NCBI GenBank assembly: GCA_023430545.1
Contig: JAEZAF010000052.1
Location: 1-52,520 of the forward strand
DNA from: Chloroflexota bacterium
Lineage (GTDB): Bacteria > Chloroflexota > Anaerolineae > Aggregatilineales > Phototrophicaceae
Direction of reading: 5' to 3'
Length of the DNA: 52,520 nt
A program made the position numbers and the translations under genes. Position 1 is the first letter of the stretch. Every line of letters starts with the position of its first letter. This document shows positions 1 to 8,170 of this stretch, one piece after another. Under the pieces are notes generated by a model. It was given only the letters and a program-made list of their open reading frames with translations, was not told the origin of the DNA and searched no databases.

Positions 1-230
1 ATCTGCCCTCTTATCAGGTGCAGCCGGGTGATGTCATCAGCATCCGCCCGAAGATGCGCCGCAACGTCCACATGGAAGAATGGGTGCAGCAGATTGGTGC
101 CGTCCCGTCCTATCTGGCCGTGGACCGCGACAACTTCAGCGCAACCCTGGCTCGTGTACCGGATCAGCGCGAAATCCCGGTGCCGATCAACATGCAGTTG
201 ATCGTTGAATATTACAACCGCCTGACCTAA
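1..230 (+). CDS. rpsD: 30S ribosomal protein S4, C-terminal part (5' truncated by window)
   Basis: The reading frame enters at base 3 and ends at TAA 228-230. The translation (LPSYQVQPGDVISIRPK..., then IPVPINMQLIVEYYNR at the end) matches the end of bacterial ribosomal protein S4: the PGD turn of the S4 RNA-binding domain and the conserved basic/aromatic tail that ends in IVE[FY]Y. S4 binds 16S rRNA and nucleates assembly of the small subunit. Only about 76 residues are inside the window. A strong hairpin terminator follows, so this is probably the last gene of its transcript. Confidence 0.93.
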   Translation, partial: LPSYQVQPGDVISIRPKMRRNVHMEEWVQQIGAVPSYLAVDRDNFSATLARVPDQREIPVPINMQLIVEYYNRLT

Positions 231-301
231 TCGCTGCTTGTGAGCGGGGTTACTGGTTGTCGGTTGTAACACACTCAACGCGTGAATGCCGTGTACGGTA
301 T

Positions 302-335
302 AATGCCTGTGATCATTTCACAGGCATTTTGTTTG
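302..335 (+). terminator. Rho-independent terminator after rpsD
   Basis: A perfect 11-bp stem (AATGCCTGTGA at 302-312 with TCACAGGCATT at 318-328, loop TCATT) is followed by a T-rich tract at 327-340. It lies 70 bases after the rpsD stop. A TATAAT hexamer at 299-304 overlaps its left arm, but no good -35 box sits 16-18 bases upstream, so I favour a terminator over a promoter. Confidence 0.85.
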
Positions 336-360
336 TCTTTAAATTCACTGGGAAAATACG

Positions 361-1104
361 ATGACTTCGACCCCTTCGTCGCATTCTGATATGGCAGCGC
401 TGCGCGGTGAGCCAAGTTATGTCTGGCGTGCCGGACAGGAACGCCGTCTGCATATGGTGGCACGCTGGGCGAAGGTTCACGGCTCGACCATCCTGGATCA
501 CGGCTGCGGTGTCGGCATGTATGCGGCTGAATTTCAGAAGCGCTTCACCCGCCACGTCGAGGCTTTCGAGTACGAATACGAACGGGCACTGGAAGCACGT
601 GCGATGGTGCCCCATGTGGTCACAGCGGCGGCGGAAGCACTGCCCTACCCGGACAGCACTTTTGATACGATCTTCTCAAATGAGGTGATCGAACACGTCG
701 CCAATGACTACACCACCGCTGCCGAAATCGTGCGCGTGCTGAAGGTCGGCGGACGTGCTGTCATCTTCTGCCCCAACCGCTGGTATCCATTCGAGACACA
801 TGGCTACTACTGGCGCGGAGAATATCACTTCGGTAACACACCGCTGATCAATTACCTGCCAGATCGTTACCGTAATCAGCTTGCGCCGCATGTGCGTGCT
901 TATACCGAAGTCAGTCTGCTGAAGCTCTTCAACGGGCTGCCAGTGCGGATCGTGCATCACAGCCGCGTCTATGGCGGTTATGACAACATCGTCAGAAGGT
1001 TCGGTACCGCAGGGCGCATCCTGCGCCAGACGCTGCAATCGCTGGAAGGCACTAAACTCGACGCACTCGGCCTGTCGCATCTGCTGGTGGTGGAGAAGAC
1101 TTAA
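361..1104 (+). CDS. Class I SAM-dependent methyltransferase (Methyltransf_11 type)
   Basis: The 247-residue product has a Rossmann-type SAM-binding core. Motif I is LDHGCGVGMY around residues 45-54, an acidic strand-2 end is at about E70, and the post-motif region ALPYPDSTFDTIFSNEVIEHV (split around residues 93-112) is typical of Methyltransf_11. The substrate is not evident. The C-terminal third is Tyr/Arg-rich (RVYGGYDNIVRRFGTAGRIL), resembling enzymes acting on glycans or lipids, but that is weak. ATG 361 is chosen because the fold starts about 40 residues later; the ribosome site (GGGAAAA) is weak. It lies alone between the rpsD terminator and a convergent minus-strand gene. Confidence 0.85.
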   Translation: MTSTPSSHSDMAALRGEPSYVWRAGQERRLHMVARWAKVHGSTILDHGCGVGMYAAEFQKRFTRHVEAFEYEYERALEARAMVPHVVTAAAEALPYPDSTFDTIFSNEVIEHVANDYTTAAEIVRVLKVGGRAVIFCPNRWYPFETHGYYWRGEYHFGNTPLINYLPDRYRNQLAPHVRAYTEVSLLKLFNGLPVRIVHHSRVYGGYDNIVRRFGTAGRILRQTLQSLEGTKLDALGLSHLLVVEKT

Positions 1105-1117
1105 GTTACACAGTAGG

Positions 1118-1624
1118 CTAATTTTTCCAAACTTGGGGTAGATTGCAGCTTCTATGCTGAACAGCCGCCTGTAGAATAAGATCAAACCATTGGTTTAAGG
1201 GGACAACAGGTAGTGAAGGTTGAGCCAAAAAGTATTCATAAATCATTGGATTCTCTTCCTGACCAGCCGTATGGAAATAAAAACAGCGGTCATCCGATGA
1301 CATTGCTACAAGAAATGCATCCTCAGGCAGTGTGACCGGAAGATTGTGTGACTCCGCATCTTCAACAAGCCAGTCTTTTAGTTCACTTAAATGTGGATAC
1401 CAATAAACCTCATAGGGCATCAGAGGCCTTGCTAAACGCCCCATCTCCATCAGAAATTCCCGATAGATCTTAGGCAGAAAGTCGACCTGCTGCCCGATCC
1501 GAACCGCTTCGATTTCGTCCGGCGTGCACCCGATAAAACCATCGAGGTTCGGGACAAGCTTTAGCTCCAGCATTTTTTGCTGGAGGACTTGTCCGAAATT
1601 CAGTTGTTTGGGTTTCGTGGTCAT
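1118..1624 (-). CDS. SUKH (SMI1/KNR4) family protein
   Basis: About 168 residues. The pattern GCTPDEIEAVRIGQQVDF followed by LPKIYREFLMEMGRLA, and later DDRCFYFHTAGQEENPMIYEY, fits the SMI1/KNR4 (SUKH) fold: an N-terminal helix with a 'P..Y..FL...G' segment, then beta strands ending in an aromatic Y-x-Y. Many SUKH proteins are immunity proteins against polymorphic toxins, others are housekeeping; no toxin gene is adjacent, so the role is open. A GTG start at 1657 extends the frame by 11 residues, but ATG at 1624 gives a more natural N-terminus (MTTKPKQLNF). It converges on the methyltransferase with only 13 bases between the stops. Confidence 0.72.
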   Translation of the reverse strand: MTTKPKQLNFGQVLQQKMLELKLVPNLDGFIGCTPDEIEAVRIGQQVDFLPKIYREFLMEMGRLARPLMPYEVYWYPHLSELKDWLVEDAESHNLPVTLPEDAFLVAMSSDDRCFYFHTAGQEENPMIYEYFLAQPSLPVVPLNQWFDLILQAAVQHRSCNLPQVWKN

Positions 1625-1688
1625 CTTTTTATTGGTAATTACAGTAGGGGCGGGCACGCAGGCCCGCCCATCTCATCAATTTTAAAAA

Positions 1689-2255
1689 CTACTCCTGCTT
1701 CTTCCCGTTGATCCAGATCGGCAGGTGCGCAAGCGCGATGACATTCGCCCATTTTGCGCGTTCACCTTCGGTTAGCACCGCCGCCTCAGCGACGACATTT
1801 CCGCCTGCTTTGTCGAGGATCAGCCGCATCCCCTGAAGCGTGCTGCCGGTCGAGATCACATCATCGACAATCGCAAGTCGCTTGCCCTTTATGAACTCAC
1901 GATCTTTCTGATCGAGGTACAGCGTCTGCGGCTTGCCGGTCGTGATGCTCAGCGTCTCGGATTGCAGCGCATCACCCATATAAGGCTTATACGACTTCCG
2001 CAGCACCACATACGGCAGATCCATGTCCTGACTCAGCGCATGGACGAGCGGGATGCTCTTGGTCTCCGCCGTAACCAGCACCTCAAGCTGATGTTCGCGC
2101 AGTTTTTCAGCAAGTGCGCGGCTGGCCGCCGTCACCAGCTCGGTATCCCCAAGGATATTGAGGATGGCAATCGTCAGGCCGGGTGCGACTTCAAACAGAC
2201 GCAGGTCGCGATGTACCCCGGCGATCTCAATCGGATAATGTGTGTCCTGTGACAT
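1689..2255 (-). CDS. Adenine/purine-type phosphoribosyltransferase
   Basis: 188 residues, the size of adenine phosphoribosyltransferase. The PRPP-binding loop is LAIVDDVISTGST at residues 127-139 (the DD and TG contact PRPP), and the N-terminal region VLVTAETKSIPLVHALS corresponds to the Apt-family strand plus flexible hood. Such enzymes transfer ribose-5-phosphate from PRPP to a purine base for salvage. The central stretch LRKSYKPYMGDALQSETLS is typical of the apt/xpt branch, so substrate choice (adenine, xanthine or a regulatory binding role) is uncertain. The start is supported by AAGGA upstream. It lies 65 bases after the VWA-FHA gene on the same strand. Confidence 0.82.
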   Translation of the reverse strand: MSQDTHYPIEIAGVHRDLRLFEVAPGLTIAILNILGDTELVTAASRALAEKLREHQLEVLVTAETKSIPLVHALSQDMDLPYVVLRKSYKPYMGDALQSETLSITTGKPQTLYLDQKDREFIKGKRLAIVDDVISTGSTLQGMRLILDKAGGNVVAEAAVLTEGERAKWANVIALAHLPIWINGKKQE

Positions 2256-2320
2256 TAGGTTCCTTTATACGCAGACAGAAAGTCATACAGGGATCAAAGC
2301 GCGGAGGTTAGCTCCGTCAC

Positions 2321-4105
2321 CTAATCCAGAAATTCCAGTTTTTCATCGCAGAACTGTGCGACATCGCCAACCACCACCAGAATCTGGCCGCCGCTGGTCA
2401 GCGCTTGTCCATTACACAGCGTGCCGTTGGTGCTGCCTTTATCGACCAGCATCAACTGACCGCTGCGGCGATGCAGTTCCGCATGGAAGCGCGACACACC
2501 CTTGATCGGGATCACGATGTCATTGTCATTGGACCGGCCAATGCGGATGACATCCCCCTGAAGCGAGAAGACTTTGGTCTTCCAGCGGGCATAACGCGGA
2601 GTCGGGCCGCTTTTGTTGACAAACGCCGGCGACTCGCCCGACGCTTTGGGTGCTGCCGGTTCAGGCGGGATGGTCACAGGCGCTGAACCCGGTGTGTCAT
2701 AAAAGTCGTTGGTCGGATAGTCCGAAATCTGCGGCGACTCTTCGCGCTGGTTGACGGTCATGTCATCGGGCTTGCCCTCTGCCGCCTGTGAACCACTCTG
2801 ACGCTCGTTCTCGCGCTCGTTTTCGCGAATACGCAGCACCATCGTGTCTTCATGGCGGCTGGACATGGTGTAATACGCCTGTGTGGACATCAGCTTGCGG
2901 CTGTAATCGTTATAGGCTGCCGCGCCTTCATCCAGTGTCGCGGCCTGCTTCTGAAGGGCGGTGCGTTCATCCGCCAACTGTGGATCGACAAAACCCGCTT
3001 CATCAATCGCACGGACGGCATCGCGCAGGAAGATGGACGCTTTATTGTACTGGCCCTTGTCTGCCATTTCGACGGCATTACGCCGCGCCTGTGCCGCCTT
3101 CAGCAGCAGGACAGAACGGCGCACCTGCTGATTGACCGGGATGATCTCCGCGCCCGCGGCATCCACCACCTGAAGCATTACCGGCTGTTCGTGCACACGG
3201 CGGCGCGATGCGCCATTCTCGACTTCGTCGTACTCAAAGCGCAGGTTGAGGATCTGCTGACGGCCCACCTGTGCAAACGGCTTGAGCGAGATCTCCAGCA
3301 GCAGCGCCTTGATCTCATCCGCGAAGACATCACCCAGACGGAATGAGGTGCGGCGTCCGTTGCGCTCAATCGGATAGGCGTTCAACTGCTGGACATCGGC
3401 GATATGCTCGGTCGGCTCGACACTGATGACCAGATTTTGCCCGACGACGTTCAGCAGTCCCTGAAGTTCTTCCTGAAAGATCAGCGGCGCGACTTCCGGG
3501 CTTTCGATGAAGTAGAAAGCACCACCGCCAGCATTGGCAATCGACATCAGCAGATCTTCGTTGAAATCCGCGCCGAGTCCCATCGTGGTTGTCGAAATGC
3601 CTTCGCCGAATTTCTGCTTTGCCATCGAGATCAGGCGTTCAGCCTCGGTCACACCGCGATTGGCGAGGCCATCCGTCATCAGGATGACGCGGTTCATCTG
3701 GTCGGCCTGTTTGTGCTGCGCGACGTATTCGCAGCCCTGAAGCCAGCCGCCGCTCATATTGGTCGTGCCACCCGGCTTGATGGTGCGGATCTGCTGGTTG
3801 ATGGCATCCTTGCGCTGCACCCGTTCCGGCTGGACCAGCGTCTCGACATTATCATTGTACAGCACCACCGAGAAGGTATCGTTGGGCGTCAGATTCTGAA
3901 CCAGAAGCTGTGCGGCCTGACGGGTATAGTCGATCTTCTGACCAGCCATCGAGCCGCTGCGGTCGATGACCAGGCTGATATTCAGCGGCCTGCGAGGGCG
4001 CTTGGTCGGGTCGGCATCGGTGGCAAGGTAGGCCATCAGATACAGCCGCTGGGTGTGGCCTGTCGAGATCAGATCGTAATCTAGCGCAAAATTCGCCCGG
4101 ATCAT
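2321..4105 (-). CDS. VWA domain protein with C-terminal FHA domain
   Basis: 594 residues. An N-terminal von Willebrand factor A domain spans about residues 40-220, with a complete MIDAS start DRSGS (D48, S50, S52) and the downstream MTDGLANRG segment, so metal-dependent ligand binding is likely. A charged Gln/Arg-rich helical region follows. The C-terminal FHA domain (about 506-590) has IRIGRSNDNDIVIP, VSRFHAEL and DKGSTNGTLCNG, the canonical phosphothreonine-binding loops. There is no signal peptide, so it is cytosolic. The pairing suggests a scaffold controlled by Ser/Thr phosphorylation, but no kinase or phosphatase gene is nearby. AAGGA precedes ATG 4105; the M32 peptidase gene ends 9 bases upstream, implying co-transcription. 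Confidence 0.88.
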   Translation of the reverse strand: MIRANFALDYDLISTGHTQRLYLMAYLATDADPTKRPRRPLNISLVIDRSGSMAGQKIDYTRQAAQLLVQNLTPNDTFSVVLYNDNVETLVQPERVQRKDAINQQIRTIKPGGTTNMSGGWLQGCEYVAQHKQADQMNRVILMTDGLANRGVTEAERLISMAKQKFGEGISTTTMGLGADFNEDLLMSIANAGGGAFYFIESPEVAPLIFQEELQGLLNVVGQNLVISVEPTEHIADVQQLNAYPIERNGRRTSFRLGDVFADEIKALLLEISLKPFAQVGRQQILNLRFEYDEVENGASRRRVHEQPVMLQVVDAAGAEIIPVNQQVRRSVLLLKAAQARRNAVEMADKGQYNKASIFLRDAVRAIDEAGFVDPQLADERTALQKQAATLDEGAAAYNDYSRKLMSTQAYYTMSSRHEDTMVLRIRENERENERQSGSQAAEGKPDDMTVNQREESPQISDYPTNDFYDTPGSAPVTIPPEPAAPKASGESPAFVNKSGPTPRYARWKTKVFSLQGDVIRIGRSNDNDIVIPIKGVSRFHAELHRRSGQLMLVDKGSTNGTLCNGQALTSGGQILVVVGDVAQFCDEKLEFLD

Positions 4106-4114
4106 GTCAAATCC

Positions 4115-5629
4115 TTAAGTATTTCCAAGGGAGTACAACGCACCATATTTCCCGGTGAGATAATCCAGGTAGGGTTCGATGGTCAGGTCGCTACCGGTGA
4201 CGCGTTCGATCAGTTCTGATGTTGTGAACTTGCTGCCGTGCTGATAGATATTCTGCTGCAACCACGTGAGCAGCGTATTAAATTCGCCCTGACGGATCTG
4301 CTGCGGGATCTCAGGAATGGCTTTGAGTGCCGCGCTGTAGAAGACACCGCTCAGGATATTGCCGAGCGTGTATCCCTGAAAGCCGCCGCCGATCTGTCCG
4401 GCGTACCAGTGGACATCCTGAAGCACCCCGTCGCGATTATCCGGCGCGGTGATCCCCAGTGAGCGCTGATAGCGGTCATGCCATGCCTCCGGCAGATCAC
4501 GGATCGCCAGCGCGCCTTCCAGCATTTCGAGTTCCAGTTCAAAGCGCAGCATCACATGCAGATTATAGGTCAGTTCGTCGGCATCAGTGCGGATCAGAGA
4601 GCGGTGTACCTTGTTGATCGCCCGATAAAATGTGTCCAGATCGACATCGCCGAGCTGATCGGGGAATGCGGCCTGTGCCTGCGGATACAGATATTCCCAG
4701 AAGCCGTAGCTGCGCCCGACGATATTTTCCCACAGGCGGGACTGGCTCTCATGTACACCGGCGGAAGTCCCGCCGTCCAGCGGCAGCGCTTCATAGGCCG
4801 GATTAATTCCCTGCTCGTACAGCGCGTGACCGACTTCATGCACCACGCTGAAGAAGCAGTCAGTGAAATCATCTTCTCGCACGCGGGTCGTGATGCGCAC
4901 ATCCCCAATCGAGAACTTGGTCATGAAGGGATGATGCGTCAGATCAAGATGGCCGCGCTGGAAGTCGTACCCGATCTGGCGGGCGACCTGCTCAGAGAAC
5001 GCGAGCTGTGCGGCCTGTGGATAGTGCTTTTTGATCGGGCTGTCGTCGAGAGGCGGCTGTGAGGTCACCTGCTCGACCAGCGGCACCAGCCGGTCGCGAA
5101 GCTGTGCGAAGATCGCCCGCACGCTTTCGGCCTTCATCCCGTAATCCGAAAAATCGATCAGCGGGTCAGCGATATGCTGATAGCCGGGGAAGAAATCGGC
5201 CAGACGGCGGCTGTAATCCAGTGTCTTTTCCAGCAGTGGGGCGACACTGGCAAAATCATTGGCCGGACGCGCCGCCGCCCATGCGCTGTACGCCACAGCA
5301 CCATGCTCGCTCATTTCCGCGACGAACGGCGTCGGCACCCGCGTCAGACGCTCATAATTGCGGCGGGTGACGCGAATCAGGCTGGCTTCATCAGATTCAT
5401 ACGGCAGATCATCTGCGTAGGGCTGAAGTTCATCCAGCAGGCGGCCAATTTCAGGATCGGTGAATTTCTGATGTGCCAGCGCCTGCAGCAGCCCCAACTG
5501 ACGACCGCGTGCGGCTGCGCCGCCGTTCGGCATATACGTCGATTGATCCCAACCCAGCACCGACTGAATATAGCCGAGGTCTCCCGCTTCCATCAGGCGG
5601 CGTTTGAGTTCCTGTAATTTTGCTTCCAA
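4115..5629 (-). CDS. Carboxypeptidase Taq (M32) family metallocarboxypeptidase
   Basis: 504 residues, the usual length for family M32 (Thermus aquaticus carboxypeptidase). The zinc site is HEVGH at residues 264-268 and the third ligand lies in HESQSRLWEN (E294), the diagnostic M32 pair. DPLIDFSDYG, TRVREDDF and YNLHVMLRFELE are further family signatures. It removes C-terminal residues from peptides, with broad specificity and no action at proline. There is no signal peptide, so it is cytosolic and acts in peptide turnover. It lies 9 bases upstream of the VWA-FHA gene and 54 bases downstream of the VanW gene on the same strand. Confidence 0.93.
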   Translation of the reverse strand: MEAKLQELKRRLMEAGDLGYIQSVLGWDQSTYMPNGGAAARGRQLGLLQALAHQKFTDPEIGRLLDELQPYADDLPYESDEASLIRVTRRNYERLTRVPTPFVAEMSEHGAVAYSAWAAARPANDFASVAPLLEKTLDYSRRLADFFPGYQHIADPLIDFSDYGMKAESVRAIFAQLRDRLVPLVEQVTSQPPLDDSPIKKHYPQAAQLAFSEQVARQIGYDFQRGHLDLTHHPFMTKFSIGDVRITTRVREDDFTDCFFSVVHEVGHALYEQGINPAYEALPLDGGTSAGVHESQSRLWENIVGRSYGFWEYLYPQAQAAFPDQLGDVDLDTFYRAINKVHRSLIRTDADELTYNLHVMLRFELELEMLEGALAIRDLPEAWHDRYQRSLGITAPDNRDGVLQDVHWYAGQIGGGFQGYTLGNILSGVFYSAALKAIPEIPQQIRQGEFNTLLTWLQQNIYQHGSKFTTSELIERVTGSDLTIEPYLDYLTGKYGALYSLGNT

Positions 5630-5683
5630 TGGGCTTGTCTCCGTGTTTGCGTCAGGTCAGGTCAGGATCAGATCAGAGATAGG

Positions 5684-7567
5684 TTAGTCACTTAAGCGCA
5701 CATCGCCCGGCGCGACCTGATAAATCGCACCCCACGGCAGATAGTGGGTGTAGATGCTGTCTTCCTTCAGGATATTGCCGGCAGAGTCACGGATGATGCG
5801 CGGGATGGTCACATCAGCCCCTTCCGCCGCATAATCGACCTGAATGATTTCGCCCGGTCGCAGGTTCGAATTCACTTCATAGATCGCGGCGCGTGCCGGT
5901 TCGACGTTCTTGATAATCGGGGCCTGGATCTCCACCTGACGATCCACGCGGGTGCTGTAGAAGCGGAACTGAAGCGTATTCGTCGCCGGGAACACCTCGG
6001 CCTCGATCAGCAGGTGATGCGGTGTATCGTTCTGGAAGCGGAAGTCGCGCTCCGGCGTCCAGATGGCCGCGTCAAATCCGGGTGGGCTGTTCTGCTCGTA
6101 ATAGCCCACACGATAGGCATGGGCATTGCGCTCGATGATGGTATAGCCGCCGGTAAAGGCCGCACGGAAAACCGTTGTGCTGACCTGACAGATACCGCCG
6201 CCGATGCCGTTAATCGTGCGATCCCCGAAGATCACGTTCCCCTCAGTGAATCCGGCTTCTTCACTCAGATCACCCAGCCACGAGTTAAACGAGAATTCCT
6301 CACCCGGCCCGATGATAATGCCGTCATAAAGCGCAGTCCCGACCGCGATATTCTGACGCCGGTTATCCGGCGATCCGGTGTAGTAGGTCGTCGCTTCGGC
6401 CACCAGTTCGACAATCCCCAGTTCCTGCGCCGTCACGTTGTTATGGTAACGCGACTGGACGTAGTCATAGGCGATATGTACCGTGCGGTCGGTCGGATTG
6501 AAGACCTTCTCCTGCAAATTGGCAAGCGTCTGGTCGATGTCCATCTCGCGTCCGCCGACTCCTGCCTTCAGCAGTTCGAGCTGACGGGTGGACTCATTGA
6601 AATGGAAGCGTCCATCGGTCGGCTGGGTTTTCAGCGCCGGGGCCAGCCCTTCCAGATAGGCGCGAAACGGTTCGAGATCGACCGAGACATCGTAGTGCTG
6701 TGTGCCGTCGCCGTTCTGAATGGAGTCAACCTTCAGTAGTGCGCTGATCTGCTCAGTGCTGATTGTCCACGGGCCGAGCATTCCCCCCTGACCATCGTCG
6801 GTGATGAGTGTCAGCGGGGCCGAGAGTGCGGCCTGCACTTTCGCCGATGTTTCGCTGACGCCGCCGATTTCCGGCTGTGTCTCGTGAATCACCAGCGCGA
6901 TTTCCGCACCCGTCGAGAGTGACCGAAGCGACTGGTCGAGCTTCGACAGCGTGGCGGCAATATCAAGCGTGCGCCCGATCTGGCTGGTCGTCTGGCTGAC
7001 CTGTCCGCCGTTGAGTTCCAGCGTGCCGTTGACTGTCTGCTGATCGATCTCATCAGCAATCGCGGTGAGTTTTTCGACCGCAATACCCTGGTCATAAACG
7101 ACGACAGGCGCGATCGCCGTCCCATTGAGCCAGTTGGTCCCTTGTGTCAGCAGATTATCCAGCCCGGACTCCTGACGGCCAGCATCCATCGCAGCCGCCA
7201 GTGTCGCATCAGCGTCAAAACGCACACCGAGATCGGCGGCGGTCATCTGCCAGAAACGGTCCGTGCCCGGATCGCGGAATGTGAACACCGCTTCCTGATC
7301 GAACGTGTACTGACTTTCGAGCAGCGGTGCGGCTTCAGCCGGTGTCAGGCCAGTCAGGGAAATGCCGGAGACGAAAACGCCCGGAAGGATTTTGCCGTCA
7401 TACTGCTGCTGGTAAAAGAAGAGCAGACCCAGCAGCGAAACGGCAAAGAGCATCGCGCCAAGCGCGAACAGGACAGGCAGGCGCACCCACCACGGATTAA
7501 ATGCTGGTTCCTCATATCGCGGGGAGGGATAACGACCAGAAGGTTTCTGAACAGGGATTGTACTCAT
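5684..7567 (-). CDS. VanW family membrane-anchored protein with G5-like end
   Basis: About 627 residues. A Pro-rich cytosolic N-terminus is followed by one membrane segment (residues 29-53), so most of the protein is outside. Repeats resembling the peptidoglycan-binding PG_binding_4 module fill roughly 60-390 (GVFVSGISLTGLTPAEA, then TADLGVRFDADATL). The VanW domain at about 396-522 carries GEEFSFNSWLG and GGGICQVSTTVFRAA. The tail (PGEIIQVDYAAEGADVTIP...HYLPWGAIYQV) is G5-like. VanW proteins occur beside vancomycin-resistance genes, but this wall-associated form is widespread and its function is unknown. ATG 7567 has an AGGTG box six bases upstream, better than the upstream in-frame start. 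A TACAAT at 7633-7638 (minus) may be its -10. Confidence 0.88.
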   Translation of the reverse strand: MSTIPVQKPSGRYPSPRYEEPAFNPWWVRLPVLFALGAMLFAVSLLGLLFFYQQQYDGKILPGVFVSGISLTGLTPAEAAPLLESQYTFDQEAVFTFRDPGTDRFWQMTAADLGVRFDADATLAAAMDAGRQESGLDNLLTQGTNWLNGTAIAPVVVYDQGIAVEKLTAIADEIDQQTVNGTLELNGGQVSQTTSQIGRTLDIAATLSKLDQSLRSLSTGAEIALVIHETQPEIGGVSETSAKVQAALSAPLTLITDDGQGGMLGPWTISTEQISALLKVDSIQNGDGTQHYDVSVDLEPFRAYLEGLAPALKTQPTDGRFHFNESTRQLELLKAGVGGREMDIDQTLANLQEKVFNPTDRTVHIAYDYVQSRYHNNVTAQELGIVELVAEATTYYTGSPDNRRQNIAVGTALYDGIIIGPGEEFSFNSWLGDLSEEAGFTEGNVIFGDRTINGIGGGICQVSTTVFRAAFTGGYTIIERNAHAYRVGYYEQNSPPGFDAAIWTPERDFRFQNDTPHHLLIEAEVFPATNTLQFRFYSTRVDRQVEIQAPIIKNVEPARAAIYEVNSNLRPGEIIQVDYAAEGADVTIPRIIRDSAGNILKEDSIYTHYLPWGAIYQVAPGDVRLSD

Positions 7568-7903
7568 AGCACCTGTTATGACTCTGAACAACGAACTGTG
7601 CAGCACCGGATTTCGACCGGTGGCATAAAAGCATTGTACAGCAAAGTTGCAAACAGCGGACAGCGCGAACCGCTACCTCTTGACCTCGCCATTCTCAATT
7701 GTAGCGGAAATCACGTTTCCACTCATAGCATGACCCGGAACAATCCCTTCATCCTGAATGTAGATGGACTTTTCCAGGCGACCACATCGCATCGCCCTTG
7801 CATAACGAATGCGCTTCGGCAGTAGGGGAGCGCCTGCGTGCGCTCCCGAAAATGAGGTGCCTGCCCTTAGAGCCTGCAACCATCCTCACCAAATCCCGCA
7901 TCG

Positions 7904-7946
7904 TTTGAAAACTCTAACCGCACAAGCAGAACATTCGTGCTACAAT
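7904..7946 (+). promoter_or_regulatory. Dispersed promoter-like element, copy 1
   Basis: A 22-base block at 7904-7925 (TTTGAAAACTCTAACC...) is identical to the reverse complement of 17679-17700. After a three-base unconserved spacer comes GAACATTCGTGC at 7929-7940, then TGC-TACAAT, an extended -10 sequence with TACAAT at 7941-7946. Copy 2 keeps the same order and spacing without gaps. The GAAC-N4-GTGC part resembles a LexA-type operator. No plus-strand protein gene follows; what follows is the REP-like motif and TGCTGC-rich DNA, so a non-coding transcript is possible. Confidence 0.6.
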
Positions 7947-7965
7947 TATATTGCTGAAAAATCTG

Positions 7966-7994
7966 TCTCCGAAGCGGAGAGGGGCAGGGGTGAG
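7966..7994 (+). repeat. REP-like extragenic palindrome motif
   Basis: TCTCC-gaagc-GGAGA forms a short hairpin followed by GGGGCAGGGGTGAGG. I recognise the combination of a CTCTCC/GGAGAGGGG stem with a GGGGTGAGG flank as a type of extragenic repeat seen in many bacterial genomes. Only this copy is in the window. Confidence 0.5.
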
Positions 7995-8158
7995 GTTGCT
8001 GCAAGAACTGCTGCAACCGTAGGTTGCTACTAGCAGCACTTTTTTTTGTGCTGCTGCTGCTGCTGCAACAAGCCGATTTTGAACCTGAGAGCTTAATCAC
8101 ATGCCACATTTGCGGCGCAAAATTGCAGCAATTGCTGCAACAACTGCTGCAACAACCG
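7995..8158 (+). repeat. TGCTGCAA-rich simple repeat tract with hairpins
   Basis: The tract contains many TGCTGC and GCTGCAACAA units, including (CTG)5 at about 8050-8065 and near-tandem CTGCTGCAACAA units at about 8131-8157. AGCAGCAC (8032-8039) and GTGCTGCT (8048-8055) flank eight T residues. TTGCAGCAATTGCTGCAA at 8123-8140 is a perfect 18-base palindrome, 30 bases past the end of the ABC permease gene. Related TGCTGC-rich DNA lies at 17506-17575, also downstream of a copy of the promoter-like element. Confidence 0.65.
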
Positions 8159-8170
8159 CCGCGAAATCGC

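Larger units (their letters stand above)
7568..8170. other. 600-base intergenic region rich in hairpins and TGCTGC repeats
   Basis: No convincing gene is seen. It holds, in order: an inverted repeat CACCGG/CCGGTG near 7606-7624; a possible but weak minus-strand 39-residue ORF at 7673-7792 with poor ribosome spacing; a GC hairpin GGGAGCGC/GCGCTCCC at 7826-7847; the promoter-like element at 7904-7946; a REP-like motif at 7966-7994; and the TGCTGC-rich stretch at about 7995-8158. A plus-strand frame rich in Leu and Gln crosses it but is explained by the CTGCTGCAACAA repeats and runs antisense into a permease gene. Confidence 0.6.

Noticed and set aside
299..304. TATAAT as promoter for the methyltransferase
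   Set aside because: It overlaps the arm of the rpsD terminator hairpin and has no suitable -35 box at the right distance.
7673..7792. 39-residue minus-strand ORF with protein-like composition
   Set aside because: The ribosome site is only about three bases from the ATG and no family is recognised; it may be a decayed or chance frame.
7995..8158. CRISPR array from the regularly spaced GCTGCAACAA units
   Set aside because: Units are short, irregularly spaced and without unique spacers of constant length; no cas genes are present.
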